In this document: piece after piece, positions 38,373 through 46,536 of the stretch
Layout: every line of letters begins with the position of its first letter
How positions within the stretch are numbered: the stretch's first letter is position 1
NCBI GenBank assembly: GCA_036675565.1
Contig: JAKFER010000227.1
Location: 1 to 64,000, forward strand
Reading direction: 5' to 3'
Origin: JACCYQ01 sp036675565
GTDB lineage: Bacteria > Bacteroidota > Bacteroidia > Chitinophagales > Chitinophagaceae
DNA: 64,000 nt
Notes under the pieces: model-generated
Told to the model about the DNA's origin: nothing
Databases searched by the model: none
What the model saw: only the letters and a program-made list of their open reading frames with translations
Position numbers and translations under genes: made by a program

Positions 38373-38723
38373 TTATGAGTTGGGTGGTGGACAGAGCAAC
38401 TCCCCATGAAAAGCTATATACACTTTGCATTCATGTGTATGTAAATGATCAAGGTTTGCTGTTTGGAGTTCCAGGTTTTCATATTGTCCATGTAAGTATT
38501 CCTGCACCTGGTCCGGGGTTTTTTCTTCAGTTGTATTTGAAAGTGGATTGTAATTATTGTTGGTCTTTGACTCGTTTACATCATTAGGTTGCGATATCTC
38601 ACTGGCATACTGCTGGGCATTATACACAAATGGCAAACTGATTGTAAGCCATCCCAGAGCCAATATCATAAATATGGCTGAAATAATTTTGTGTATTGGG
38701 TATGTAGTTGGTCGTTGGTTCAT
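38373..38723 (-). CDS. Small single-pass membrane protein, unknown function
   Basis: A 116-residue protein with one hydrophobic helix (about 12-33, ISAIFMILALGWLTISLPF) and a polar, probably periplasmic tail. The tail ends with HECKVYIAFHGELLCPPPN, carrying two cysteines. It is same-strand and 87 nt upstream of SulP, so it may be co-transcribed. The function is not recognised. It is called real because of sensible composition, position and distinct C-terminal motif. Confidence 0.6.
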   Translation of the reverse strand: MNQRPTTYPIHKIISAIFMILALGWLTISLPFVYNAQQYASEISQPNDVNESKTNNNYNPLSNTTEEKTPDQVQEYLHGQYENLELQTANLDHLHTHECKVYIAFHGELLCPPPNS

Positions 38724-38901
38724 GTAAAAGTGCCCGAAACTAATAATTAACGTTCAAACATCCAACTTGTTTTAAAAAATTCACATGTTTTTAATATACA
38801 GCCTCAAACAAGCCAGGCTTGATCTGCAAACTATTTGCCTCTTCATTAATAGCAAAATTTCTATAATAATTTTTGTTCCATCATTGACAGATAATCTTAA
38901 T

Positions 38902-38945
38902 GTAACCTTTGTTACCGTACAACCTAATGTTTAATTACAACTTTA
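38902..38945 (+). promoter_or_regulatory. Crp/Fnr-type promoter, site A (TSUP gene)
   Basis: Perfect inverted repeat GTAAC-CTTT-GTTAC (38902-38915) followed at +36 by the -7-like box CAACTTTA (38938-38945). No -33 element is seen at the usual distance. The repeat centre would lie near -41/-42 relative to a start about 6 nt after the box, the class II activator position. The same arrangement recurs at two other promoters of this module. Confidence 0.7.
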
Positions 38946-38967
38946 CACTCACAAAAAAAAGATTGTT

Positions 38968-39783
38968 ATGGAGATTGTAGGTTTCATATTTGCAGCCATT
39001 GTAGGTGTTTCTTTAGGATTGATTGGAAGTGGCGGATCTATTTTAACCGTCCCTATTTTAGTTTATATCATGGGAGTAAACCCAGTGCTGGCTACAGCCT
39101 ATTCCTTATTTATAGTTGGATCAACGGCATTGGTTGGCGGTGTTCAAAGTGCCATGCAAAAACGAGTTGATTTCAAAACAGTATTCATTTTTGGTATGCC
39201 TTCCATTGCTGCAGTTTATGCCACACGTTTATGGCTGGTTCCTTTAATTCCCAATGAAATTTTTACCATTGGATCCCTGGTCATCACCAAATCCATTGCC
39301 TTGATGTTGCTGTTTGCTGTTGTAATGATCATTGCGTCAGTAACCATGATAAAACCGGGTAAAAATAAAGATGCTGATGAAGATGCACCATTGTCCTATA
39401 ATTATCCCATGATTTTATTGGAAGGAACGGTTGTAGGCGTATTGACCGGGTTGGTGGGTGCCGGTGGTGGATTCTTAATTATCCCTGCACTGGTTTTACT
39501 TGCCCGCATGCCTATGAAACTGGCTGTTGGAACATCTCTTTTTATAATAGCTGCAAAATCATTGATCGGTTTTATTGGAGATCTACAGGGTGAGCAGGTC
39601 ATTGATTGGAAACTATTAGGCGGCTTTACAATACTGGCGACCATAGGCATTTTTATAGGCATTTTTCTTTCCAAAAAAATTCCAGGAGAAAAATTAAAAA
39701 AATCATTTGGCTGGTTTGTGCTGGTGATGGGCATTTACATCATTGTAAAAGAAATCTTTTTTCCGGGTGGTGGAGCTCATTAA
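38968..39783 (+). CDS. TSUP family sulfite/organosulfur exporter-like protein
   Basis: A 271-residue inner-membrane protein of the TauE/SafE (TSUP) family with about eight hydrophobic helices in two halves. Each half has the glycine-rich signature: GLIGSGGSILTVPILVYIMG (about 19-38) and GLVGAGGGFLIIPALVLLAR (about 152-171). TSUP proteins move sulfite, thiosulfate or sulfoacetate. In this module it probably exports sulfite, the product of the neighbouring persulfide dioxygenases (inference from context). It has its own Crp/Fnr-type promoter. Confidence 0.88.
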   Translation: MEIVGFIFAAIVGVSLGLIGSGGSILTVPILVYIMGVNPVLATAYSLFIVGSTALVGGVQSAMQKRVDFKTVFIFGMPSIAAVYATRLWLVPLIPNEIFTIGSLVITKSIALMLLFAVVMIIASVTMIKPGKNKDADEDAPLSYNYPMILLEGTVVGVLTGLVGAGGGFLIIPALVLLARMPMKLAVGTSLFIIAAKSLIGFIGDLQGEQVIDWKLLGGFTILATIGIFIGIFLSKKIPGEKLKKSFGWFVLVMGIYIIVKEIFFPGGGAH

Positions 39784-39841
39784 TGACAAAATATTGATTC
39801 AAAAACTCGCTGGGTAACCTATGATACTTAAAAACAGAAAT

Positions 39842-39885
39842 GCAACAAATGTTACCTTCTAAAGAAAAATAAATAATCAACTTTA
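39842..39885 (+). promoter_or_regulatory. Crp/Fnr-type promoter, site B (first persulfide dioxygenase)
   Basis: GCAAC-AAAT-GTTAC (39842-39855), a one-base variant of the GTAAC-N4-GTTAC repeat, with CAACTTTA at exactly +36 (39878-39885). Both box sequence and spacing equal those of site A. The start codon follows 35 nt after the box. Confidence 0.65.
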
Positions 39886-39920
39886 CATAACAATTATACT
39901 TAAAAACTAAAAAGATAACT

Positions 39921-41321
39921 ATGTATTTTCAGCACATTTACGACAAAAGCCTGGCACAGGCAAGCTATTTTATCGGTTGTCAAAAAGCTGGCGTTGCCGC
40001 TGTTATTGATGCAAAGCGTGATGTAGATACTTACCTGGAGATTGCAAAAGCGAATAACATGAAGATCACGCATATATTCGAAACACATATTCATGCGGAT
40101 TTCCTGGCAGGTTCAAGGGAATTGGCAAAACTTACTGGTGCAGATATGTACCTGTCGGATGAAGGTGGAAAAGGCTGGGAATATGAGTTTCCTCATGTAG
40201 GCTTAAAAGATGGTGACAAAATTAAAATTGGCAATCTTACAATGGAAGTATTGCACACGCCTGGTCATACACCAGAAAGTATCAGCTTTTTATTGACCGA
40301 TAATCCAGCAAGTGATAAACCGGTGATGTTGTTTACTGGTGACTTTGTTTTTGTTGGTGATATCGGTCGTCCTGATTTATTGGAGAAAGCCGCTGGTATG
40401 TCAGGCACAGCGGATGCAGGTGCATTACAAATGTATAAGTCGATCAATAAATTCAATGCACTCGAAGACTATATCCAGGTATGGCCTGGCCATGGTGCAG
40501 GTTCTGCCTGTGGTAAAGCTTTAGGATCTGTACCAAGTACAACTGTTGGTTATGAGAAAGCAAGGAACTGGGCGTTTCAGTATGCTGGCAATGAAAAAGG
40601 GTTTGTTCAATATCTTTTAGCAGATCAACCAGAGCCGCCTAAGTATTTTGCGATGATGAAGAAGTTAAATAAGGTTGACAGACCATTGCTAACGGAAGTT
40701 CCAAAGTTGAAAAAACTTTCAGCGGAAGAATTAAAAGACGGTTTGGCTAAAGGTCTCAAACTGATTGATGCAAGAGATAAAACAGCATTTGCTGAAGGTT
40801 TTATTCCGGGCAGCATAAATATTCAAGGCAATAATTCTTTTGCAACATGGGCTGGTTGGTTTTTAAAATACGATGAACCATTTATGCTATTAGCAGATGA
40901 AGATCAGTTAAATGACCTGACCAGGAAATTGATGCGGATTGGATTGGATAATATTCATGGTTACGTCCCATCAACTAAAGTTTGGACAGATTCAGGTGGC
41001 AGTTTGCAAAAAGCCAATGTTATTTCATTGAATGAAACAAAAGAATTAATCAATAATAATGGTGTGCAGGTTGTTGACCTGAGAGGTACATCTGAATTTA
41101 ATTCAGGTCATATTGCTAAAGCGGAGAATGTTTTTGTAGGAACCCTGCCTGAAAACCTGGATAAAGTCAGTAAAGATAAAAAAGTGATTATCCACTGCCA
41201 GGGTGGCGACAGGGCTTCAATTGCATATTCTATTTTGGCAAAGAATGGGTATGATAACGTCGTTAACTTTTCCGGAGGTATCAATGAATGGGTAAACCAG
41301 GGAGAAGCTGTTGTTTCATAA
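39921..41321 (+). CDS. Persulfide dioxygenase-like MBL protein fused to two rhodanese domains (1)
   Basis: A 466-residue cytoplasmic fusion. The N-terminal ETHE1-type metallo-beta-lactamase domain (1-about 250) has THIHAD (His56, His58, Asp60), HTPGHT (His112, His116) and the metal Asp in FTGDFVFVGDIGRPDL. ETHE1 enzymes oxidise glutathione persulfide to sulfite with O2 and iron. The first rhodanese (about 265-350) has lost its cysteine (FMLLADEDQ). The second (about 370-466) keeps it: Cys426 in HCQGGDRAS. It would pass sulfane sulfur between thiosulfate/persulfide and the dioxygenase site. A paralogue with the same architecture follows after a terminator. Confidence 0.92.
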   Translation: MYFQHIYDKSLAQASYFIGCQKAGVAAVIDAKRDVDTYLEIAKANNMKITHIFETHIHADFLAGSRELAKLTGADMYLSDEGGKGWEYEFPHVGLKDGDKIKIGNLTMEVLHTPGHTPESISFLLTDNPASDKPVMLFTGDFVFVGDIGRPDLLEKAAGMSGTADAGALQMYKSINKFNALEDYIQVWPGHGAGSACGKALGSVPSTTVGYEKARNWAFQYAGNEKGFVQYLLADQPEPPKYFAMMKKLNKVDRPLLTEVPKLKKLSAEELKDGLAKGLKLIDARDKTAFAEGFIPGSINIQGNNSFATWAGWFLKYDEPFMLLADEDQLNDLTRKLMRIGLDNIHGYVPSTKVWTDSGGSLQKANVISLNETKELINNNGVQVVDLRGTSEFNSGHIAKAENVFVGTLPENLDKVSKDKKVIIHCQGGDRASIAYSILAKNGYDNVVNFSGGINEWVNQGEAVVS

Positions 41322-41327
41322 AACAAT

Positions 41328-41356
41328 AAAGAGGCTGCCAGTTTCGCAGCCTCTTT
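41328..41356 (+). terminator. Intrinsic terminator after the first dioxygenase gene
   Basis: Perfect 11-bp stem AAAGAGGCTGC / GCAGCCTCTTT with a 7-nt loop, beginning 6 nt after the stop codon; flanking A and T tracts fit termination. It implies that the second dioxygenase gene has its own promoter. Confidence 0.85.
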
Positions 41357-41468
41357 ATTCATCATGCCCTTTTATCATCAGCATAAAAAATTCAAAGCAG
41401 GATCTACTCTTTGAGGAAGATGCTGGACTAATAATATCTCTCCAAAAAATATAGTAATCATTAATACA

Positions 41469-42884
41469 ATGACTGTAGAACAAATTTATACAGGCTGCCT
41501 GGCACAGGGTGCCTATTACATTACATCTAATGGAGAAGCGGCCATCATTGATCCCTTGCGGGAAACCAATCCTTATATGGAGAAACTTCAAAAGGATGGA
41601 GTTAAATTAAAATACATTTTCGAAACGCATTTTCATGCAGACTTTGTCAGTGGCCACCTGGATCTGAGTAAAAAAACAAATGCGCCCATCGTTTACGGTC
41701 CAAATGCCAATCCTGAATTTGAATCCATTACTGCAAATGATGGGGATGAATTTAAAATAGGTGATGTTACAATCAAGGTCTTGCATACACCGGGTCATAC
41801 TTTAGAAAGTACCACTTATTTATTAAGAGATGAAAATGGAAAAGATCATTGCATTTTTAGTGGTGATACGTTGTTTTTGGGTGATGTCGGCCGGCCTGAT
41901 CTTGCACAAAAAGCAGCTCATATGACGCAGGATGAATTAGCCGGTTTGTTATATGAAAGTTTGACTCAGAAAATTATGCCGCTTGCTGATGACGTTATTG
42001 TTTACCCTGCTCATGGAGCAGGAAGTGCCTGTGGCAAAAACATGATGAAGGAAACAGTTGATACATTAGGCAATCAAAAGAGAATGAACTACGCTTTAAA
42101 TCAACCCAATAAGGAAGCGTTTATTAAAGCAGTAACCGATGGTCTGCTTCCGCCTCCTGCCTATTTTGGTTTAAATGTAGCTATGAATAAACAGGGTTAC
42201 GAAAATTTTGAAAGTGTGTTAAATAATGGCATGAGATCTCTGACTCCTGGTGAATTTGAAATGGCTGCAGAAAATATGAATGCCCTTGTTTTAGACACCC
42301 GGTCCAACAAAGATTTTTACAGAGGATTTATTCCGCAATCAATCAACATTGGTTTGGATGGTGATTTTGCTCCCTGGGTTGGTGCATTAATAGCAGATGT
42401 TAAACAGCCACTGTTATTGGTTACGGATGAAGGAATGGAAGAGGAAACGATTACCAGGTTAAGTCGCGTTGGTTTTGATAATATTCTTGGTCATTTAAAA
42501 GGCGGATTTGATGCATGGCTGGAAGCTGGAAAAGAAGCCGATGTAGTGGATAGAATTAAACCTGAAGAATTTGCCAAAGAAGTAAATGTTGAAACTGATA
42601 AAATACTGGATATAAGAAAACAATCGGAATATATGGCAGAACATATACAAGACGCTTACAATAAACCATTGGCAGATATCAATACCTGGATAAAGGACAT
42701 TGACCCGGAAGAGCACTTTTATATGCACTGCACCGGCGGTTACAGGAGCATGATAGCAGCTTCCATTTTACAAGCCCGGGGATACCGGAACTTCACAGAA
42801 ATTGAAGGTGGATTTAAAGCACTGATCAATACAAATGTGCCTAAAACTGATTTTGTTTGCCAGAGTAAGCTGATGAAAGCCTGA
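41469..42884 (+). CDS. Persulfide dioxygenase-like MBL protein fused to two rhodanese domains (2)
   Basis: A 471-residue paralogue of the preceding protein with the same layout: ETHE1-like domain with THFHAD (His54, His56, Asp58), HTPGHT and FSGDTLFLGDVGRPDL; a first rhodanese without cysteine (LLLVTDEGME); and a second with Cys421 in HCTGGYRSM. The CxxGxR-type loop differs (CTGGYR versus CQGGDR), suggesting different sulfur substrates. It has a separate promoter after the upstream terminator, but no copy of the GTAAC-N4-GTTAC motif was found there. Confidence 0.92.
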   Translation: MTVEQIYTGCLAQGAYYITSNGEAAIIDPLRETNPYMEKLQKDGVKLKYIFETHFHADFVSGHLDLSKKTNAPIVYGPNANPEFESITANDGDEFKIGDVTIKVLHTPGHTLESTTYLLRDENGKDHCIFSGDTLFLGDVGRPDLAQKAAHMTQDELAGLLYESLTQKIMPLADDVIVYPAHGAGSACGKNMMKETVDTLGNQKRMNYALNQPNKEAFIKAVTDGLLPPPAYFGLNVAMNKQGYENFESVLNNGMRSLTPGEFEMAAENMNALVLDTRSNKDFYRGFIPQSINIGLDGDFAPWVGALIADVKQPLLLVTDEGMEEETITRLSRVGFDNILGHLKGGFDAWLEAGKEADVVDRIKPEEFAKEVNVETDKILDIRKQSEYMAEHIQDAYNKPLADINTWIKDIDPEEHFYMHCTGGYRSMIAASILQARGYRNFTEIEGGFKALINTNVPKTDFVCQSKLMKA

Positions 42885-42913
42885 ACATTTTAAAGCAATG
42901 GTCTTATTTAATT

Positions 42914-42957
42914 GTAACCTTTGTTACGTAACAAAAATCAGGTGAAGTTTAATTTTG
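42914..42957 (+). promoter_or_regulatory. Crp/Fnr-type promoter, site C (Usp-YeeE operon)
   Basis: GTAAC-CTTT-GTTAC (42914-42927), identical to site A, with the full-consensus -7 box TAATTTTG at exactly +36 (42950-42957). The right half runs into a second half-site (GTTACGTAAC). The leader to the universal stress protein gene is about 100 nt. Confidence 0.72.
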
Positions 42958-43065
42958 CCAAAGAAAATAATAACACATCTATTTTTTATTCCGAATGATC
43001 ATGTTGAAACTGATGTCAGCAGATTTAAAGAATAAATCAATCAACAGTCCTTAAATTAAAAGAGT

Positions 43066-43899
43066 ATGGAAAGTTTAAAAATCCTCATTCCCACAGACTT
43101 TTCTGTTCAGGCAGAATTTGCTTACCTGATGGTAAAAAAACTGGAAGAAAAAACACCCGTTGAAGTTCATTTTTTACATGTGCTGAATGTACCGGATACT
43201 GTAACGATGGATTCGAAAGGCGACATTCAAACTTGTGGTGAAATTGATGTTCAATACGTGGTTCAACAGAAAGAAATTGCGGAACGAAAACTGGAGAATT
43301 TAAAACTTCTTTATGGACAAAACATAGACACTCATTTTTTGTTGGGTAAAGTAACCGATGCCATTTTAAATTTTGCGGAAAAAAACCATTTTGACCTTGT
43401 TGTAATGGGTACTAAAGGCGCCTGGGGAATCCACGAAAAGCTTTCCGGTTCGGAAACACAAATGATTGCACGCAAATCACGCATACCAGTGCTTTCTTTA
43501 ATGTGTGACCGGTCAGACCTGAACATACAAAATATTTTACTGGTCCACGATTTCAGTCATCCTGCAAAAGAAGATTTAAAATTGATGCAAAAACTGGCTA
43601 AAAGTTTTAATACAAAATTTCACTTACTGCAAATTACATCCGGTAAAGTGGAAGCTGAGAAAGCAACCGTTGAAGAAAATATGAAGAAATTTGCAGCATT
43701 AAATGATTTGGAAAACTATTCATTTCATTTAATAAATGATAAAGATGTAGAGAACGGTGTAATCCATTTTAACCAGATGAATAATATGGATATAATCTGT
43801 ATCGGAACACATGGAAAAGGTGGCCTGTTTCATAACAGTGCTACAGAGAAATTGATCAACCATCTTTTTAAACCAATTATTTCATTTCATTTAAATTAA
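43066..43899 (+). CDS. Universal stress protein, tandem Usp domains
   Basis: A 277-residue cytoplasmic protein with two Usp folds. Domain one (about 3-145) has ILIPTDFSVQAEFA and the loop VVMGTKGAWG. Domain two (about 155-277) has NILLVHDFSH and the nucleotide-type motif CIGTHGKGGLFHNSATEKL. It precedes the YeeE genes by 16 nt and carries the site C promoter. Usp proteins often accompany Fnr-type regulons. Its molecular role here is unknown. Confidence 0.9.
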   Translation: MESLKILIPTDFSVQAEFAYLMVKKLEEKTPVEVHFLHVLNVPDTVTMDSKGDIQTCGEIDVQYVVQQKEIAERKLENLKLLYGQNIDTHFLLGKVTDAILNFAEKNHFDLVVMGTKGAWGIHEKLSGSETQMIARKSRIPVLSLMCDRSDLNIQNILLVHDFSHPAKEDLKLMQKLAKSFNTKFHLLQITSGKVEAEKATVEENMKKFAALNDLENYSFHLINDKDVENGVIHFNQMNNMDIICIGTHGKGGLFHNSATEKLINHLFKPIISFHLN

Positions 43900-43915
43900 T
43901 AACACAACAGAGTAT

Positions 43916-44473
43916 ATGAGAGAATTTATAACGCAAACCTGGTCATGGTGGTTTTCAGGAGCTGTAATTGCATCAATCATGTTTTTCCTGTTGTACTTCG
44001 GCCAGTCATTTGGTTTTTCATCAAACCTGAGAACTATTTGTGCTGCAACTGGTATGGGGAAAAAAGTAAAATTTTTTGATTTCAACTGGAAGACCCAAAT
44101 ATGGAATTTAGTTTTTTTAGTAGGGGCAATTATGGGTGGGTTTATCGCTAAACAATTTTTGTCTACCGATGTACCTGTAGAAATTTCGCAGGCAACCATT
44201 AATGACCTGGGCAAATTAGGATTTGAAGCTCCTACCACATTACAACCTTTAGAATTATTTAGTTTGGATGCGGTGCTTTCTGTAAAAGGTTTTCTTGTAT
44301 TGGCGCTTGGTGGATTGATGGTAGGCTTTGGCTCAAGGTATGCAGGAGGTTGCACTTCAGGGCATGCTATTAGCGGGTTATCTGATTTGCAGGTTCCATC
44401 TCTTATTGCGGTTATCGGCTTCTTTATCGGCGGCCTGATAATGACATTCTTAATACTTCCATTAATATTTTAA
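43916..44473 (+). CDS. YeeE/YedE family (DUF395) membrane protein, first half
   Basis: A 185-residue inner-membrane protein of the YeeE/YedE family, which takes up thiosulfate or moves sulfur through a cysteine-lined path. It has four to five hydrophobic helices and the key motif GGCTSGHAISGLSDL near residue 143, with the functional cysteine. The family is often split into two genes, and the partner follows after 72 nt. It is co-transcribed with the Usp gene. It would import sulfur compounds for the dioxygenase/rhodanese fusions (inference). Confidence 0.9.
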   Translation: MREFITQTWSWWFSGAVIASIMFFLLYFGQSFGFSSNLRTICAATGMGKKVKFFDFNWKTQIWNLVFLVGAIMGGFIAKQFLSTDVPVEISQATINDLGKLGFEAPTTLQPLELFSLDAVLSVKGFLVLALGGLMVGFGSRYAGGCTSGHAISGLSDLQVPSLIAVIGFFIGGLIMTFLILPLIF

Positions 44474-44545
44474 AACACATGTAATGAGCCATGATAGGTA
44501 TATCACCAATTAGATGTTTATCTGGCTAATAAAAAAAATAAACGC

Positions 44546-44959
44546 ATGAAATTTATAAAATTTTTGATCCTTGGAATTGTCTTTGGAATTGTGATGGCTA
44601 AGTCAGAAGCAATTTCATGGTTCAGGATACAGGAAATGTTTCGCTTCCAGGCTTTTCATATGTATGGCATTATTGGAACAGCAGTAGTGCTTGGTGTCAT
44701 AGGCGTTGCACTTATTAAAAAATATAAAATCAGGGATTTCCATGGCAACCCGATCCTATTTCACCCAAAAGATAAATCCATTACACGCTATTTAATTGGC
44801 GGAACCATTTTCGGTTTGGGCTGGGCATTAAGTGGTGCTTGCCCCGGTCCTATGGTTGTTAATATTGGTTACGGATTTTTAGCAATGGGAATCGTTTTTC
44901 TTTTTGCTATACTAGGTACTTATTTATATGGATACTTCAAAAACAGGCTGCCTCATTAA
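44546..44959 (+). CDS. YeeE/YedE-type membrane protein, second half (DUF6691-like)
   Basis: A 137-residue inner-membrane protein complementary to the preceding gene, with about four helices and the motif LGWALSGACPGPMVVNIGYG (about 89-108), the second cysteine-containing pore motif of this family. Together the two short proteins would build one full-length YeeE-like channel. A strong terminator lies about 90 nt downstream. Confidence 0.88.
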   Translation: MKFIKFLILGIVFGIVMAKSEAISWFRIQEMFRFQAFHMYGIIGTAVVLGVIGVALIKKYKIRDFHGNPILFHPKDKSITRYLIGGTIFGLGWALSGACPGPMVVNIGYGFLAMGIVFLFAILGTYLYGYFKNRLPH

Positions 44960-45046
44960 GCGCATGATTTAATATGTAGAGGTTGGGTCAAAAATGAATT
45001 TTTATAAACTTGTTTGATTTTATTTATTGTAAATGTGCAATACCCT

Positions 45047-45074
45047 GGCCGGCTTCTGTAAGCCGGCCTTTTTT
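45047..45074 (+). terminator. Strong intrinsic terminator between YeeE2 and porin genes
   Basis: Perfect 9-bp GC-rich stem GGCCGGCTT / AAGCCGGCC with a 4-nt loop and TTTTTT. It ends only 29 nt before the porin start codon, leaving little room for a porin promoter after it; the hairpin may lie in the porin leader. Confidence 0.88.
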
Positions 45075-45103
45075 AAAAAAAATAACAGGGGATTTAAAAA
45101 ATA

Positions 45104-46531
45104 TTGAAAATGAAAAAGATTGTAATAGCTCCGCTCGGGTTGCTAATGGTTCTTTTTATAAATGCACAACACCAGGAGATTTCTGAAAAGCCTGAAATGT
45201 ATAAAGGCAAACAAGCACAAGCAGTTGATTCTACCTCTTTATTATCTGCATTTAAAAGAGGAAGTGTTAACGGGCACTTTCGATATTTTTTTATGGGCAC
45301 AAAAAACGAGGATGGTCTCACTAATTATTACGCAAATGCTGCGGGTGGCGGTTTGCGTTATGAAACCGCAAGATTTCATGGTTTACAGTTTGGTGTCAGC
45401 GGCTTTTATACATTTAATATCGGTTCATCAAGTTTAGGTAAAGCAGATAGTCTAACGGGGCAGTTTAACCGCTATGAAATTGCTTTGTTTGATGTGGAAG
45501 ATCCTGATAATAAAAAAGATATTGATCGCTTAGAGGAACTTTATATCAAATACAATTATAAAAAATCTGAAATAGTTTTTGGTCGCCAGTTAATCAATAC
45601 GCCATTCATCAATTTACAGGATGGCAGAATGAGACCCACAGGTGTTGAAGGTATTTGGTTTGAAATGAATGAAATAAAAAACACCAAAATTGAAGGTGGT
45701 TGGCTGTATTCCATATCTCCCAGGGGAACAACCAAATGGTTCGATATTGGAGAGTCCATTGGCGTTTATCCTGCAGGTGTTCATATTGACGGATCAAAAT
45801 CCCAGTATGCAACAAACATTGAAAGCAATGCTGTATTCCTGTTAGGCGGTCATGTTGAATTACACAAAAACATCAAATTGCATGGCTGGGATATGTTGGC
45901 AGAAAACATTTTTAATACGGCTATGCTACAATCCGATTTTTCACTCCCATTAAAAAATGATGAAAATGTATTTGCTTCAGTCCAGGTCATCCGGCAGGAT
46001 GCTGTCCATAATGGAGGTCACGAAGATGAATCAAAAACCTATTTTGAAAAAAATGGCAGATCATTTTCATTTGGAGCAAAAGCAGGTTGGAAAAATGAGC
46101 GTTGGGAAACCAGCATCAATTATAACCGGATTACCAAAGAAGGTCGTTACCTGATGCCACGCGAATGGGGCCGGGATCCATTCTTTACATTTTTACCGCG
46201 TGAACGCAATGAAGGTTTTGGTGATGTACATGCGATCATGGGAAAAGTAAATTATAATATTCCAAAAGCAAGACTTAAAACATCCCTGGCAGCCGGATAT
46301 TACCAATTACCGGATGTAAAAAATCACCGGTTAAATAAGTATGGACTACCTTCATATACCCAGTTTAATGCGGATATAAGGTATTCGTTTGACAAGATGT
46401 TGAAAGGCCTGGAAGCCCAGCTTCTCGTGGCAGGTAAATTCAATAATGGCGAAACATACGATAATAAAAACTATGTATTTAATAAAGTAAACATGACCCA
46501 ATATAACTTTGTTTTAAATTATCATTTTTAA
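45104..46531 (+). CDS. Outer-membrane porin-like beta-barrel protein
   Basis: A 475-residue exported protein. The signal peptide (1-21) ends FINAQ. The rest is beta-rich with alternating strands, resembling OprD/alginate-export type porins: HFRYFFMGTKNEDG near 60, FGRQLINTPFINLQDGRMRPTGVEG (two motifs around 150), and a C-terminal strand ending YNFVLNYHF with terminal Phe as in outer-membrane proteins. It is followed after 5 nt by the Crp/Fnr gene, so it is in the same operon. It may admit the sulfur compound or another anion used by the module (inference). Confidence 0.8.
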   Translation: MKMKKIVIAPLGLLMVLFINAQHQEISEKPEMYKGKQAQAVDSTSLLSAFKRGSVNGHFRYFFMGTKNEDGLTNYYANAAGGGLRYETARFHGLQFGVSGFYTFNIGSSSLGKADSLTGQFNRYEIALFDVEDPDNKKDIDRLEELYIKYNYKKSEIVFGRQLINTPFINLQDGRMRPTGVEGIWFEMNEIKNTKIEGGWLYSISPRGTTKWFDIGESIGVYPAGVHIDGSKSQYATNIESNAVFLLGGHVELHKNIKLHGWDMLAENIFNTAMLQSDFSLPLKNDENVFASVQVIRQDAVHNGGHEDESKTYFEKNGRSFSFGAKAGWKNERWETSINYNRITKEGRYLMPREWGRDPFFTFLPRERNEGFGDVHAIMGKVNYNIPKARLKTSLAAGYYQLPDVKNHRLNKYGLPSYTQFNADIRYSFDKMLKGLEAQLLVAGKFNNGETYDNKNYVFNKVNMTQYNFVLNYHF

Positions 46532-46536
46532 GAGGT

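Noticed and set aside
38297..38587. Plus-strand 96-codon frame between SulP and the TSUP gene
   Set aside because: Overlaps the opposite-strand small membrane protein, which has better composition and position.
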